Shown in pieces: positions 37,489 through 46,102 of a DNA stretch of 64,000 nucleotides (its first letter is position 1; each line of letters starts with the position of its first letter). The DNA is from Oculatella sp. LEGE 06141. Its GTDB lineage: Bacteria; Cyanobacteriota; Cyanobacteriia; Elainellales; Elainellaceae. The translations under genes were made by a program, and so were the position numbers. The stretch is taken from the NCBI RefSeq assembly GCF_015207605.1, contig NZ_JADEWO010000006.1:124001-188000 (forward strand), read 5' to 3'. A model generated the notes under the pieces. That model saw nothing but the letters and a program-made list of their open reading frames with translations. It searched no databases and had not been told where the DNA came from.

Positions 37489-38277
37489 CTATTTTAGATT
37501 TTCTAATTCAATAGTCATAAACATTCCTAGATACGAGTTAAACGGAGATAATAGTTTTTCGACAACTTGCACTAGCGGATACATCCAAGAGGGCAGTAAT
37601 TGTCTGATGGATAAACCGCCACTGCATAGATATCTGAATGGAGTATGTAAACGAACAGAGCACAGTCTTAAGTTCGGAAACTCGCTGAAGAAGATTTGGC
37701 GATCGCGACAAAATACAATCCAAGGTATCGCCATATTTGCACCCGAAAGCGGCCCCCCTTCCTCAAATCCCCAGCCTGCTCTCGTTTCAAACGGTTCGTG
37801 ATGAAAGTGAGTGTAGATAAACTTCGAGAAGATCGTATTCGCTGGTTCTATCATCACAATCTTTCCGCCTACCTTAAGACAGCGCTGCATCTCATTCAGA
37901 AACTGTCTTGAATCCTTCACATGGTGCATTACATCAATCATCATGAATGCACTCACGCTATCATCTTCAAACGGAATATCTAGAGCAGAAAATACCTTAT
38001 CCACTCCTTCATAGGGCAATATATCGGAAGTGGTAATCCGTGGAGCTAACGTTTTCAAAAACCCCGCGCCGCTGCCCAATTCTATAAACTCTCCATCAGT
38101 AGGTGTCGTTCTAGCTTTACTCAACAGTTCTTTGTAGAAACTCCTGTAAGTTTTGTGCAAAAATGGCTTTCGCTGGATAATCTTGCGAATGATATATACA
38201 TTATTTGGATCATCCAAATCTTGAACTCGAGAGGCTTCTGGAAGCTTTAGCCAGGTTAATACGCTCGCTATAAACAT
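37489..38277 (-). CDS. Class I SAM-dependent methyltransferase
   Basis: 262 residues. Motif I is EFIELGSGAGFLKTL near residue 62. YEGVDKVFSALDIPFEDDSV and FMMIDVMHHVKDSRQFLNEM (the post-I and motif II region) follow, then CLKVGGKIVMIEP. The C-terminal third has hydrophobic stretches (PSWMYPLVQVVEKLLSPF) that may contact the membrane. It is placed between the GT-C-like gene and the methyltransferase-GT2 fusion, with 50-80 base gaps, so it is probably part of the same transcript. The substrate is presumably a sugar or lipid-linked intermediate. Confidence 0.86.
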   Translation of the reverse strand: MFIASVLTWLKLPEASRVQDLDDPNNVYIIRKIIQRKPFLHKTYRSFYKELLSKARTTPTDGEFIELGSGAGFLKTLAPRITTSDILPYEGVDKVFSALDIPFEDDSVSAFMMIDVMHHVKDSRQFLNEMQRCLKVGGKIVMIEPANTIFSKFIYTHFHHEPFETRAGWGFEEGGPLSGANMAIPWIVFCRDRQIFFSEFPNLRLCSVRLHTPFRYLCSGGLSIRQLLPSWMYPLVQVVEKLLSPFNSYLGMFMTIELENLK

Positions 38278-38328
38278 AATTCAGTCGCTTTAAGTTACTA
38301 AATTGTGCTGCTCAGAAAAAACAATCGA

Positions 38329-39759
38329 TTAAATAAACTTGATTTTTTTAGCCGCATACAGGCACATTTTAAGCAAAACTAAACCTTCCTTGAAATGGCT
38401 AATATTAGATCGTCCATAGGTTCTAGGAACATATCTCACCGGGATATCTTTAATCTTCAATCCCAGTTTTGCTGCACCAAACAACAAATCAAAATCGCCA
38501 AACGGATCAAATTCGCCAAAATAAGAGCGATTAGCTTCTATCTTCAAATAATTCTCTCTAGAGATGACTTTTGTACCGCAAAGAGAGTCTTTGATCTTCG
38601 TGTTCAACAAATACGACAAAAGCCATGCAAAAAACCGATTAGCCGTACGATTGAGCCAGGGCATTGCTTCAGAACTAACCGGATAAACCAGACGACAACC
38701 ATTTGCCATTTCACATCGTCCTGATGCCACCGCTTCAAAAAAGTACGTTAAATCCTCTGGTCTAACAGTCAAGTCAGAATCCAGAATGATTAATACGTCG
38801 CCCGTTGCACTGCTAAACCCCTGACGAACCGCATCTCCTTTGCCTTTACCCGTTTGCTGATAAGCCTTGATGTCATACTGATGACCGTACTTAGCCTTAA
38901 CCCGCCGAATTTCGTCCCAGGTATTATCAGACGAGTGACCTTCAACAAAAATAATTTCGGTATGCTTGCCTAACTTTGGCATTCGGGTAATACAACTCTC
39001 AATGTTGCCCGCTTCATTCCGAGCCGGAACGATGACCGAGCAGGTCATGTTGCGAACGTTAGATTGGGCTTCAGTGACGCTAAGCCGAGGCCGCGCCACA
39101 ACATACTCTGTTAAACAAAAGTGATTTATCAGCGGCAAAGGAGCCAAAATAGAATTGAAAAACCAGGAGATGAGAGGAATTCGCTTGGGAAACAGCAGAC
39201 GTTTTCCGTGCAAAACAATTTCAAATCCTGACAAGTCAAGCAAGTTTTCGATATCTTCCAGGTTGAGCCAGTTCAGTGGCGGCAACGGCATTCGTTGACC
39301 AATCAGCGTAGCAAAACTAAGAACAGGTTCCCAGAGCGGATTATGGAACGTCAAAATTAGCCGAGTTGAAGGATGACAAGCTTTTTGAATGTTCTGTAGA
39401 GCCTGCTGAATGTTCTGAATGTAACTAATGGTGTTAGCGAGCAGGATATAGTTGTACAGAGTCTTGGGCTGGAATTCTTCTGCATCTTCCACCCGAAAAT
39501 TCAAAGCTGGGAAGCGCTCTAGCGCACTTTCAACGGCGATAGGGCTGAGGTCGATTCCTACTCCATACTCTGGCTTTACAGACTCCAATAAATAACCTAA
39601 ACCTGAACCAATTTCCAAAACGCTTGAATCGGGTTGAACAAAAAAATTATAGAATTCTTGTAAATCTTGATAGTAATAGAGATTTCGGTTTCTCCACTTT
39701 TCTAAAACGCTTCTGTACTTAACATTTGCTAAAGAGTAGTAAACTTGCGACGATTCCAT
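38329..39759 (-). CDS. Methyltransferase-GT2 (DPM-like) fusion
   Basis: 476 residues from the ATG at 39759 (a TTG at 39792 also opens the frame). The N-terminal half is a class I methyltransferase with SVLEIGSGLGYLLESV and GVGIDLSPIAVESALERF. The C-terminal half is a GT2 domain of the dolichyl-phosphate-mannose-synthase type: SVIVPARNEAGNIESCI, FVEGHSSDNTWDEI, LDSDLTV as the acidic site, and IKDSLCGTKVISR. Such enzymes often make polyprenyl-phosphate sugars, the donors of GT-C enzymes like the one two genes downstream. It is the first gene of the eight-gene run. Confidence 0.88.
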   Translation of the reverse strand: MESSQVYYSLANVKYRSVLEKWRNRNLYYYQDLQEFYNFFVQPDSSVLEIGSGLGYLLESVKPEYGVGIDLSPIAVESALERFPALNFRVEDAEEFQPKTLYNYILLANTISYIQNIQQALQNIQKACHPSTRLILTFHNPLWEPVLSFATLIGQRMPLPPLNWLNLEDIENLLDLSGFEIVLHGKRLLFPKRIPLISWFFNSILAPLPLINHFCLTEYVVARPRLSVTEAQSNVRNMTCSVIVPARNEAGNIESCITRMPKLGKHTEIIFVEGHSSDNTWDEIRRVKAKYGHQYDIKAYQQTGKGKGDAVRQGFSSATGDVLIILDSDLTVRPEDLTYFFEAVASGRCEMANGCRLVYPVSSEAMPWLNRTANRFFAWLLSYLLNTKIKDSLCGTKVISRENYLKIEANRSYFGEFDPFGDFDLLFGAAKLGLKIKDIPVRYVPRTYGRSNISHFKEGLVLLKMCLYAAKKIKFI

Positions 39760-40150
39760 TTGATTCTCACCCACACTCACTTCTGGAAACAAAACGTCTT
39801 GTACAGATAATTATTGCTGGCGAAACTTAGGCATCCGTTTAGTCAACTGCGGTTTAAGCAGTAAGCTTACTGGCCTTTAGGTTGTCTAGTTTTGTTGGAA
39901 ACCATAAAATTCATTAGCGGAAGACGTAATCGAATAGAAAATTTTGGAAAAAAAGTAGTTTTCTTCTAGTCTCCGAACTTAACTAAGCAAACCAAGTTCC
40001 TCTACATTCTGAGACTTGTACTATTCAAATAATTTCTACGCCGAGCCACGTTAAATTCAGATGAAACTTTACCATGCGGTCGGCTAGAACACAATAAAAT
40101 CTCCGCTTTATCTATCGCCTGCGGCTCACAGTAATCTTTTATACATTGCC
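39760..40150. other. Intergenic upstream of the first glycan operon
   Basis: About 390 AT-rich bases between coaBC and the operon's first gene, all minus strand. The operon promoter should lie here. A 65-codon frame (40002-40199) overlapping the coaBC end is not credible. No terminator hairpin stands out. Confidence 0.35.
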
Positions 40151-41356
40151 CTAAAGGAGTAGGGTCAGGACTCGATGCGCCATCTCCAATTTGCTGCATG
40201 GCCCGATCGCCGCTTGCCGTCCCTGAGCATCTAAAAAAATTGCTTGATTTCGATCGCCACCAAACCCGCTATCGGGCTGATCCACCGGATTTGCCACGAT
40301 CGCATCCAGCTTTTTCCGCTTCAGCTTCTCCAGAGCAGGAGCCAGAATATCCCCCGTTTGAGCCGCAAACCCAACCAGACGTTGATGGGGTTGCTTCAGA
40401 CCACCCAATTCAGCAACAATATCCGGCACAGCCGCCAGCGGCAGCACTTCAGGCAGCGATCGCTTCGGCAACTTCTGCGAACTATAGTCAGCCGGTTTTA
40501 CATCCGCCACCGCCGCCGCCATAATCGTCCAATCGGCTTCAGGAAAATAGTTCAACATCGATTGCCGCATCTGGTCTGCACTCACCACCGGAATCAAACG
40601 AACACCCTGAAGCGAAGCCAGCAGACCAGCCTCCATAGGGGCGTGTACCAGCGTCACCGTTGCCCCACGGTGGGCAGCAGCCTGCGCTAAAGCAAGCCCC
40701 ATTTTTCCGGTTGAAGGATTGCCAATAAAGCGCACCGGGTCAAGGTATTCGCGCGTACCCCCAGTGCTGATCAAAATCTGCCGACCCGCCAGATCCCGAT
40801 GCCCCCCGGTATACAGCAACGATTGCAGATGAGCCAAAATTTGAGGGGGTTCTGCCATTCGTCCCATGCCGACGCGATCGCACGCCAAAATACCCGCACC
40901 GGGGCCAACCGCATGATAACGAGCATCCTGCTGCACCAATTGCCAATTGCGCTGCACAGACTGCTGCTGCCACATATCCGTATTCATCGCCGGAGCCAGC
41001 AGCACCGGGCAGGTAGAAGCCAGCACCGTATTGGTTAAAAGGTTATCGGCCAAGCCATAAGCTAACTTAGCCAATGTGTTGGCGGTGAGGGGAGCGATCG
41101 CCATCACATCAGCCCATTCGCCCAGCTCAATGTGCAGCGGTCGAGAATGGGTAGGCTGCCAAAAATCGCGATCGGTATAGGCAGGGTGGCGGCAAAGCGT
41201 TGCAAACGTTAGCGGTGTGACAAACTGCTGTGCGCCATCGGTGAGAACCGCTTGCACAGCAGCACCAGCCTTGGCTAAGGTTGAAACAAGATCACACACC
41301 TTGTAGGCAGCGATGCCGCCCCCAACCCCAATCAGAACCCGTTTTCCCTCAAGCAT
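40151..41356 (-). CDS. coaBC: Bifunctional phosphopantothenoylcysteine synthetase/decarboxylase
   Basis: Two successive steps of coenzyme A synthesis in one 401-residue protein. The N-terminal CoaC flavoprotein domain has [11 protein letters not shown], the catalytic-His segment [26 protein letters not shown] and the substrate clamp PAMNTDMW. The C-terminal CoaB ligase domain has [28 protein letters not shown], the AAAVADVKP segment and VGFAAQTGD. It is of normal length. An HIP1 octamer lies within the gene. Confidence 0.96.
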   Translation of the reverse strand: MLEGKRVLIGVGGGIAAYKVCDLVSTLAKAGAAVQAVLTDGAQQFVTPLTFATLCRHPAYTDRDFWQPTHSRPLHIELGEWADVMAIAPLTANTLAKLAYGLADNLLTNTVLASTCPVLLAPAMNTDMWQQQSVQRNWQLVQQDARYHAVGPGAGILACDRVGMGRMAEPPQILAHLQSLLYTGGHRDLAGRQILISTGGTREYLDPVRFIGNPSTGKMGLALAQAAAHRGATVTLVHAPMEAGLLASLQGVRLIPVVSADQMRQSMLNYFPEADWTIMAAAVADVKPADYSSQKLPKRSLPEVLPLAAVPDIVAELGGLKQPHQRLVGFAAQTGDILAPALEKLKRKKLDAIVANPVDQPDSGFGGDRNQAIFLDAQGRQAAIGPCSKLEMAHRVLTLLL

Positions 41357-41440
41357 GACGTTGAGTCAGTTCAAGCAAGCAACTGTACGGCAGCCTTTCT
41401 GGTGTTGCATTCGATGCCTGAGTTCAATACCCAGGCTGCT

Positions 41441-41653
41441 TCAGGCTTCATCATAGGCTTCCAGGTCGAGCAGGTAAAGATAGGGTTCCACCAGCTCTGG
41501 ACGTTGGAAAGCGATCGCCCGCAACAAATGCCAGTCGTTTAAGCCATCAAAGACATTGCCGTAGTCGTCCTGGTCGAGCCGCTGCGCCAATTCAGCCACG
41601 TCTCGTTCAGTAAATCCGGCAACGGTTTGCCCAGTTAAATCCTGCGTTTTCAT
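41441..41653 (-). CDS. DUF2555 small protein
   Basis: 70-residue cyanobacterial protein of unknown function. The conserved part is GFTERDVAELAQRLDQDDY followed by LNDWHLLRAIAFQRPELVEPYLYLLDLEAYDE, broken here by the FDG turn. It is acidic and helical. The frame opens at 41677, but GAGGGG lies 8-13 bases upstream of the ATG at 41653, which is therefore the better start. It lies between the coaBC and esterase genes on the same strand, with no obvious functional link. Confidence 0.85.
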   Translation of the reverse strand: MKTQDLTGQTVAGFTERDVAELAQRLDQDDYGNVFDGLNDWHLLRAIAFQRPELVEPYLYLLDLEAYDEA

Positions 41654-41721
41654 ACCCAATTCCCCCCTCAAGAGCATCCGTACTTGGTCGGAACTTTGCA
41701 GACGCCACTTACACCATTATC

Positions 41722-42387
41722 CTAGGCCGTTTTCGGATTTTGGTCAGGAGGAACTACTGTTTCTTCTATAAAACTTTGCATGATCTGAACAACGGCTGGA
41801 CGAATCTCATGCGCCATATCAAACTCGTGATATTGCACCGAGGCTCCCCGGCTCAGCAGGCCGTCTCGCGCCTGACGCGCCGCCGCCACCGGAACCACCT
41901 GGTCGTAACGACCGTGAACGATCAGCACGGGGGGAATTGACCCGTCGGTTGGTAACGGAGCGTGTAAATAACCACTCAGTACAATCAAACCAGCTAACGG
42001 CAGCTCCAGCCCTACATCTAGCGTCATGGCTCCACCTTGCGAAAATCCGGCCAGAACAGTGCGCGATAGCGGTATGCCTGTGCTGTGTTCTAGCGATCGC
42101 AGCCAATCGACCAGGCGTTGACGGCTTTCGATTAAATCGGGCAAGTGGCGAAAATTGTAACTGGTCTGAAAACTGGGGCTATTTGGAAAGCCGTACCACA
42201 TCTTGCCCTGCGGCGCGTGCGGATGCTGGAAGGGCGCATCTGGAAACAGCAACTCATAGTTAGAAACGTTTAAGAATTGACCCAGCGAGGCTAAATCCTG
42301 AGCATTGGCTCCCCAACCGTGTAACCCCACCAGTAAACCCTGAGGCGGGTTCGTTTGTGCGGGAATGCGAATAGCTTGTAGAGACAG
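41722..42387 (-). CDS. Carboxylesterase/phospholipase with probable CTG start
   Basis: Alpha/beta hydrolase of the small esterase (acyl-protein thioesterase-like) family, about 221 residues. Catalytic Ser is in AGFSQGGAM, Asp in HGRYDQVVPV, His in FDMAHEI. The only ordinary start (GTG, 42330) falls inside the first core strand LLVGLHGWG and would cut the fold. The frame upstream holds SLQAIRIPAQTNPPQGL, which fits the family N-terminus, and a stop closes it 15 bases before the CTG. AAGGAG (42400-42395) precedes the CTG at 42387 by 7 bases, so CTG is the likely start. Confidence 0.85.
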   Translation of the reverse strand: MSLQAIRIPAQTNPPQGLLVGLHGWGANAQDLASLGQFLNVSNYELLFPDAPFQHPHAPQGKMWYGFPNSPSFQTSYNFRHLPDLIESRQRLVDWLRSLEHSTGIPLSRTVLAGFSQGGAMTLDVGLELPLAGLIVLSGYLHAPLPTDGSIPPVLIVHGRYDQVVPVAAARQARDGLLSRGASVQYHEFDMAHEIRPAVVQIMQSFIEETVVPPDQNPKTA

Positions 42388-42690
42388 AACGGTTCTCCTT
42401 CAACACTCGATACTTCATCGATCATACGCAGGAGACATGCCGTTGAACGAGAGTCAACTCATGAGTGGCGCAGTGGCGCGAAGTTGCTAAAGGTCGTTTC
42501 TTCTCGCAAACCCATTTGACTGCATCCCTGCTAATCCGGGTGAAAGCCAGCACAATTCTATTATTCTGGGATAGGCAACGATTCAATCGTTGTGGGCGAC
42601 AGCCTGCGGCTGCGTCCTGTTTGCCATAGGTCTTATTTGCCATAGGTCTTATTTGCCATAGTTACTTCGGCCATCAAGGGTTTTGTCATC
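42388..42690. promoter_or_regulatory. purH upstream region
   Basis: About 300 bases between the divergent esterase and purH genes. Near purH there is a 16-base tandem repeat. Otherwise I see no ORF or hairpin to report. The promoters of both genes should lie here. Confidence 0.4.
42620..42661. repeat. 16-base tandem repeat upstream of purH
   Basis: TTTGCCATAGGTCTTA at 42620-42635 and 42636-42651, then a partial third copy TTTGCCATAG to 42661, 29 bases before the purH start. Slippage could shift promoter or leader spacing. Confidence 0.85.
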
Positions 42691-44262
42691 ATGAAACGTC
42701 TAGCACTGTTAAGCACCTCTGATAAAACGGGACTGATTGATCTGGCACGGAGTTTAGTAGACGAGTTTGGGTTTGAGCTAATTAGCAGTGGCGGCACAGC
42801 ACAAGCCCTGAAAGATGCTGGCATTCCGGTGGTTAAAGTAGCCGACTACACTGGCTCTCCCGAAATTTTGGGCGGACGGGTGAAAACGCTTCATCCCAAG
42901 ATTCATGGCGGCATTTTGGCGCGGCAAGATTTGCCACAGGATCAGGCTGATTTAGAAGCCAATGGCATTCGCCCCTTTGCTCTGGTAGTGGTTAACCTGT
43001 ACCCGTTTGAACAAACCATTGCCCAACCTGAAGTGTCGTTATCCGAGGCGATCGAACAAATTGATATTGGTGGCCCGGCCATGCTGCGAGCTGCCGCCAA
43101 AAACTTTAGCCATCTCACCGTGCTCTGTAACCCAGCACAATATTCAGACTATTTGCAAGAGCTGCGCCAGTTCAATGGCAAGGCATCGTTCGCCTTTCGC
43201 CAGGGCTGCGCCCAGCAAGCCTTCTGGCATACCGCCACCTACGACCAGGCGATCGCCACCTATCTCAGCCAGCAAAACTCAGAAGAAATTCCCCAACCGA
43301 TTGATCCGCATCTCAGCTTGCCGCCGCGATTTACCGTCATTGGGCAGCAGCCCCAGGTGTTGCGCTATGGCGAAAACCCGCATCAACCCGCCGCCTGGTA
43401 TCAAACTGGAACCGTTCCCTCTGGCTGGACGGCAGCAACGAAGCTTCAGGGCAAAGAACTGAGCTACAACAACCTGGTTGATTTAGAAGCGGCTCGCCGT
43501 CTGATCGCCGAGTTTTTAGACACCAAAGCCACGGTGGCTATCTTGAAGCACACCAACCCTTGCGGTGTGGCAATGGGGACAACGCTGGCAGAAGCCTACG
43601 AGAAAGCGTTTAATGCCGATTCGGTGTCTGCCTTTGGCGGCATTGTGGCGCTCAACCAGCCGCTTGATGCCGCAACTGCAACCGCACTGACGCAAACCTT
43701 TCTGGAGTGTGTAGTCGCACCGGGTTGTGAACCAGAAGCCGCAGAAATCCTGCAAGCCAAATCGAAGGTGCGGGTGCTGATCTTGCCCGATCTGGCTGGC
43801 GGCCCCACTCAACTGGTTAAGCCGATCGCGGGCGGTTTGCTGGTGCAGGCTGCCGATGACCACCTCACCAATCCAACCGAATGGCAGGTCGTGACCGAGC
43901 GCAAACCCACCACCGCGCAAATTGAGGAATTAATGTTTGCCTGGAAGGTGGCGAAACATGTGAAATCAAATGCGATCGTTGTGACGAGCGATCGCACCAC
44001 CGTGGGTATTGGGGCAGGGCAGATGAACCGAGTTGGCTCCGTCAAAATTGCCCTGGAACAGGCTGGCGACAAAACCACCGGAGCAAACCTGGCCAGCGAT
44101 GGCTTTTTTCCGTTTGATGATTCAGTTCGAACGGCAGCAGCAGCCGGGATCGAGGCCATCATTCAACCGGGAGGCAGCCTGCGCGATCAAGAGTCGATCG
44201 CCGCTGCGAATGAGTTAGGGTTGATTATGATTTGCACGGGATACCGTCACTTCCTCCATTAA
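42691..44262 (+). CDS. purH: Bifunctional AICAR transformylase/IMP cyclohydrolase
   Basis: Last two steps of de novo purine synthesis, cytoplasmic, 523 residues. The N-terminal IMP cyclohydrolase (MGS-like) domain starts RLALLSTSDKTGLIDLA and has LISSGGTAQAL and GGRVKTLHPKIHGG. The C-terminal transformylase domain carries the catalytic KHTNPCGVA segment near residue 287, SAFGGIVALN, and FFPFDDSVRTAAAAGIEAII near the end. It is complete and of normal length. The stop codon lies inside a 10-base tandem repeat (ATTAATTCAG twice, 44258-44277). Confidence 0.97.
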   Translation: MKRLALLSTSDKTGLIDLARSLVDEFGFELISSGGTAQALKDAGIPVVKVADYTGSPEILGGRVKTLHPKIHGGILARQDLPQDQADLEANGIRPFALVVVNLYPFEQTIAQPEVSLSEAIEQIDIGGPAMLRAAAKNFSHLTVLCNPAQYSDYLQELRQFNGKASFAFRQGCAQQAFWHTATYDQAIATYLSQQNSEEIPQPIDPHLSLPPRFTVIGQQPQVLRYGENPHQPAAWYQTGTVPSGWTAATKLQGKELSYNNLVDLEAARRLIAEFLDTKATVAILKHTNPCGVAMGTTLAEAYEKAFNADSVSAFGGIVALNQPLDAATATALTQTFLECVVAPGCEPEAAEILQAKSKVRVLILPDLAGGPTQLVKPIAGGLLVQAADDHLTNPTEWQVVTERKPTTAQIEELMFAWKVAKHVKSNAIVVTSDRTTVGIGAGQMNRVGSVKIALEQAGDKTTGANLASDGFFPFDDSVRTAAAAGIEAIIQPGGSLRDQESIAAANELGLIMICTGYRHFLH

Positions 44263-44277
44263 TTCAGATTAATTCAG
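44258..44277. repeat. 10-base tandem duplication at the purH stop
   Basis: ATTAATTCAG is repeated exactly twice. The first copy contains the purH TAA stop. It leaves a 36-base gap to the next gene. Confidence 0.8.
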
Positions 44278-44298
44278 AGAATCAGAACTCGCTCCACA

Positions 44299-45180
44299 AT
44301 GTACGCCAATCCACAGCAACCGATAACCCAGTCGCTTCCTCAAGAGGTTGAAGTGACCTTACTTCTTTCGGGTGGGCATGAGTATACGTTGCCCATCCAA
44401 ACGGACGCACCGCTGTTGCAACAGCTATTTGAGGTCATCATGGAGCCAGAAATTCACGCCACGCGCCTGTTCCAGGTTCCCATTCGCAAAGGCAGGGGAG
44501 TGGTTTGTTTTCGGGGCGATCGCCTCGTTGGGTTAGTCACAGAACCGCCGCTGGTGATTCAACAACAGCCACCTAACGCCAGTGAAGCTGTTTTGTCGTC
44601 TACCTTTGTCCAGTTAGACAATTTCTTGACGGCGGAGCAGCAAAAGCAACTGATCCACTACACCTTGCAGCAAGAAGGCAATTTCGTTGCCACCAACACC
44701 TCCACAGGCGAGCGAGAGTACCGCAAATCAGTCGTTTTACATACCTTTCCAGAGTACTCAGAGCTAATCAGCCAGAGAATCAAAGAGGTATTGCCCTATG
44801 TGCTCACTCGGCTGAGTATGCCCACCTTCTCGATCGCGCAAATTGAAGCCCAGCTTACCGGACACAACGACGGGCAGTATTATCGGGTTCACAACGACAA
44901 CGGCAGCCCTGAAACCGCAACGCGAGAACTCACCTACGTTTATTACTTCCACCGCGAACCCAAATCCTTTTCGGGCGGAGAGCTGATCATCTACGACAGC
45001 AAAATCGAGAATAACTACTACGTTCAGGCAGACTCGTTTAAAACGATCGAACCTCGCAACAACAGCATCGTCTTTTTTCCCAGCTATTACATGCACGAGG
45101 TATTGCCGATTCAGTGCCCCTCCCGCACCTTCGCAGACAGTCGCTTCACCATCAACGGCTGGATTCGCCGTCCGGGGTAG
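44299..45180 (+). CDS. 2OG-Fe(II) oxygenase, prolyl-4-hydroxylase-like (PKHD type)
   Basis: 293 residues. The first 90 form a separate all-beta part (EVTLLLSGGHEYTLPI). The P4Hc-like oxygenase core follows from FVQLDNFLTAEQ. Iron ligands are H198 and D200 in YRVHNDNG and H266 in YYMHEVLP, and the 2-oxoglutarate Arg is at about 282 in DSRFTINGW. SGGELIIYD is a typical strand. The target may be a protein or a peptide side chain and is unknown. It lies 36 bases downstream of purH, so it may be cotranscribed, though no functional link is evident. Confidence 0.88.
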   Translation: MYANPQQPITQSLPQEVEVTLLLSGGHEYTLPIQTDAPLLQQLFEVIMEPEIHATRLFQVPIRKGRGVVCFRGDRLVGLVTEPPLVIQQQPPNASEAVLSSTFVQLDNFLTAEQQKQLIHYTLQQEGNFVATNTSTGEREYRKSVVLHTFPEYSELISQRIKEVLPYVLTRLSMPTFSIAQIEAQLTGHNDGQYYRVHNDNGSPETATRELTYVYYFHREPKSFSGGELIIYDSKIENNYYVQADSFKTIEPRNNSIVFFPSYYMHEVLPIQCPSRTFADSRFTINGWIRRPG

Positions 45181-45294
45181 CACCACCCCAGGTAAACACC
45201 CTGACCGTGACAGGAGAGCCAACCGAGAACGGATGAGAAACTTAACTCATTGTGCTAACTTTTATTAAGATCCCCCGTTAACGGCTGAAGCACT

Positions 45295-45771
45295 ATGAGC
45301 GTTGAAATCCCAGAATCAATCAAGGTTTGGAGTCAGTTTGGTCATCCGCTGATTATGTGGGTGCTGCTAGGGCTTACGGTGTATGCCCTGTATCTGGGTA
45401 TTCAGATTCGTCGGACTCGGGCAGCGGAAGGAGACACCAAAAAAGCGTTAATCAAAGGCAAGTTCAATGTTAAACACCATCAAATTGGTGCCGTTTTGCT
45501 GGCGCTGATGGTGTTGGGTACCCTGGGCGGCATGGCCGTTACGTATGTCAACAACGGCAAGCTTTTCTTTGGCTCTCACTTGCTGGTGGGGCTGGGCATG
45601 ACTGGGTTAATTGCCACATCGGCCTCCCTTTCTCCCTTTATGCAGAAAGGAAACGACTGGGCACGCTACACTCATATTCTGTTGAACGTAGCTCTGCTGG
45701 GTTTATTTGGCTGGCAAGCGGTGACCGGAATGCAGATTGTGCAGCGCATTGTAGAGAAAATTGTTGGATAG
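45295..45771 (+). CDS. DUF4079 membrane protein
   Basis: 158-residue membrane protein with four helices, known in cyanobacteria and plastids. HPLIMWVLLGLTVYALYLGI, VKHHQIGAVLLALMVLGTLG, GSHLLVGLGMTGLIATSASL and HILLNVALLGLFGWQAVTGM form the segments. The conserved His residues at the helix ends recall cytochrome-b561-like haem-binding proteins, which is only a resemblance. A strong terminator follows. Confidence 0.85.
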   Translation: MSVEIPESIKVWSQFGHPLIMWVLLGLTVYALYLGIQIRRTRAAEGDTKKALIKGKFNVKHHQIGAVLLALMVLGTLGGMAVTYVNNGKLFFGSHLLVGLGMTGLIATSASLSPFMQKGNDWARYTHILLNVALLGLFGWQAVTGMQIVQRIVEKIVG

Positions 45772-45850
45772 AGCATCAAAGCGATCGCTAATTCTCTGCG
45801 CCACAGCAGCGCCACAGCATTAATATTCAAAATCAAAAGATGAAGGATTG

Positions 45851-45873
45851 GGGCACAAAGACTGTGCCCTTTT
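45851..45873 (+). terminator. Rho-independent terminator
   Basis: GGGCACA-AAGAC-TGTGCCC followed by TTTT, 80 bases after the DUF4079 stop codon. A perfect 7-base GC-rich stem. Confidence 0.85.
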
Positions 45874-46063
45874 GCTGTTTCAAGGCTGGCTGCAGCAGCA
45901 AGTTTTCCGATCTTCAGCGTTGAACGGGTGCTGATTCTGGGACTGCTTCAGGAGGGGTAAACCTGATCATTAATCAAGTTATGGATCGTTTGTTTATCGT
46001 TTTGTAACTCTTGTGTCAACTTGTGTGATTCGCGATCGGGTATCTAAAAACTGGGGGTATCGT

Positions 46064-46102
46064 ATGAAAATGAAGAAAATATTAAGGAGGAGATCGTTAT
46101 GA
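46064..46102 (+). CDS. Candidate 12-residue leader peptide
   Basis: ATG at 46064 opens a frame encoding MKMKKILRRRSL. Its TGA overlaps the ATG of the next gene as ATGA. A GGGGG tract lies seven bases upstream. The Shine-Dalgarno of the downstream gene is inside it. It is very basic, and may couple translation or be chance. Confidence 0.35.
   Translation: MKMKKILRRRSL

Noticed and set aside
40002-40199. 65-codon minus-strand frame overlapping the coaBC end
   Set aside because: Overlaps a certain gene in another frame; composition not protein-like.
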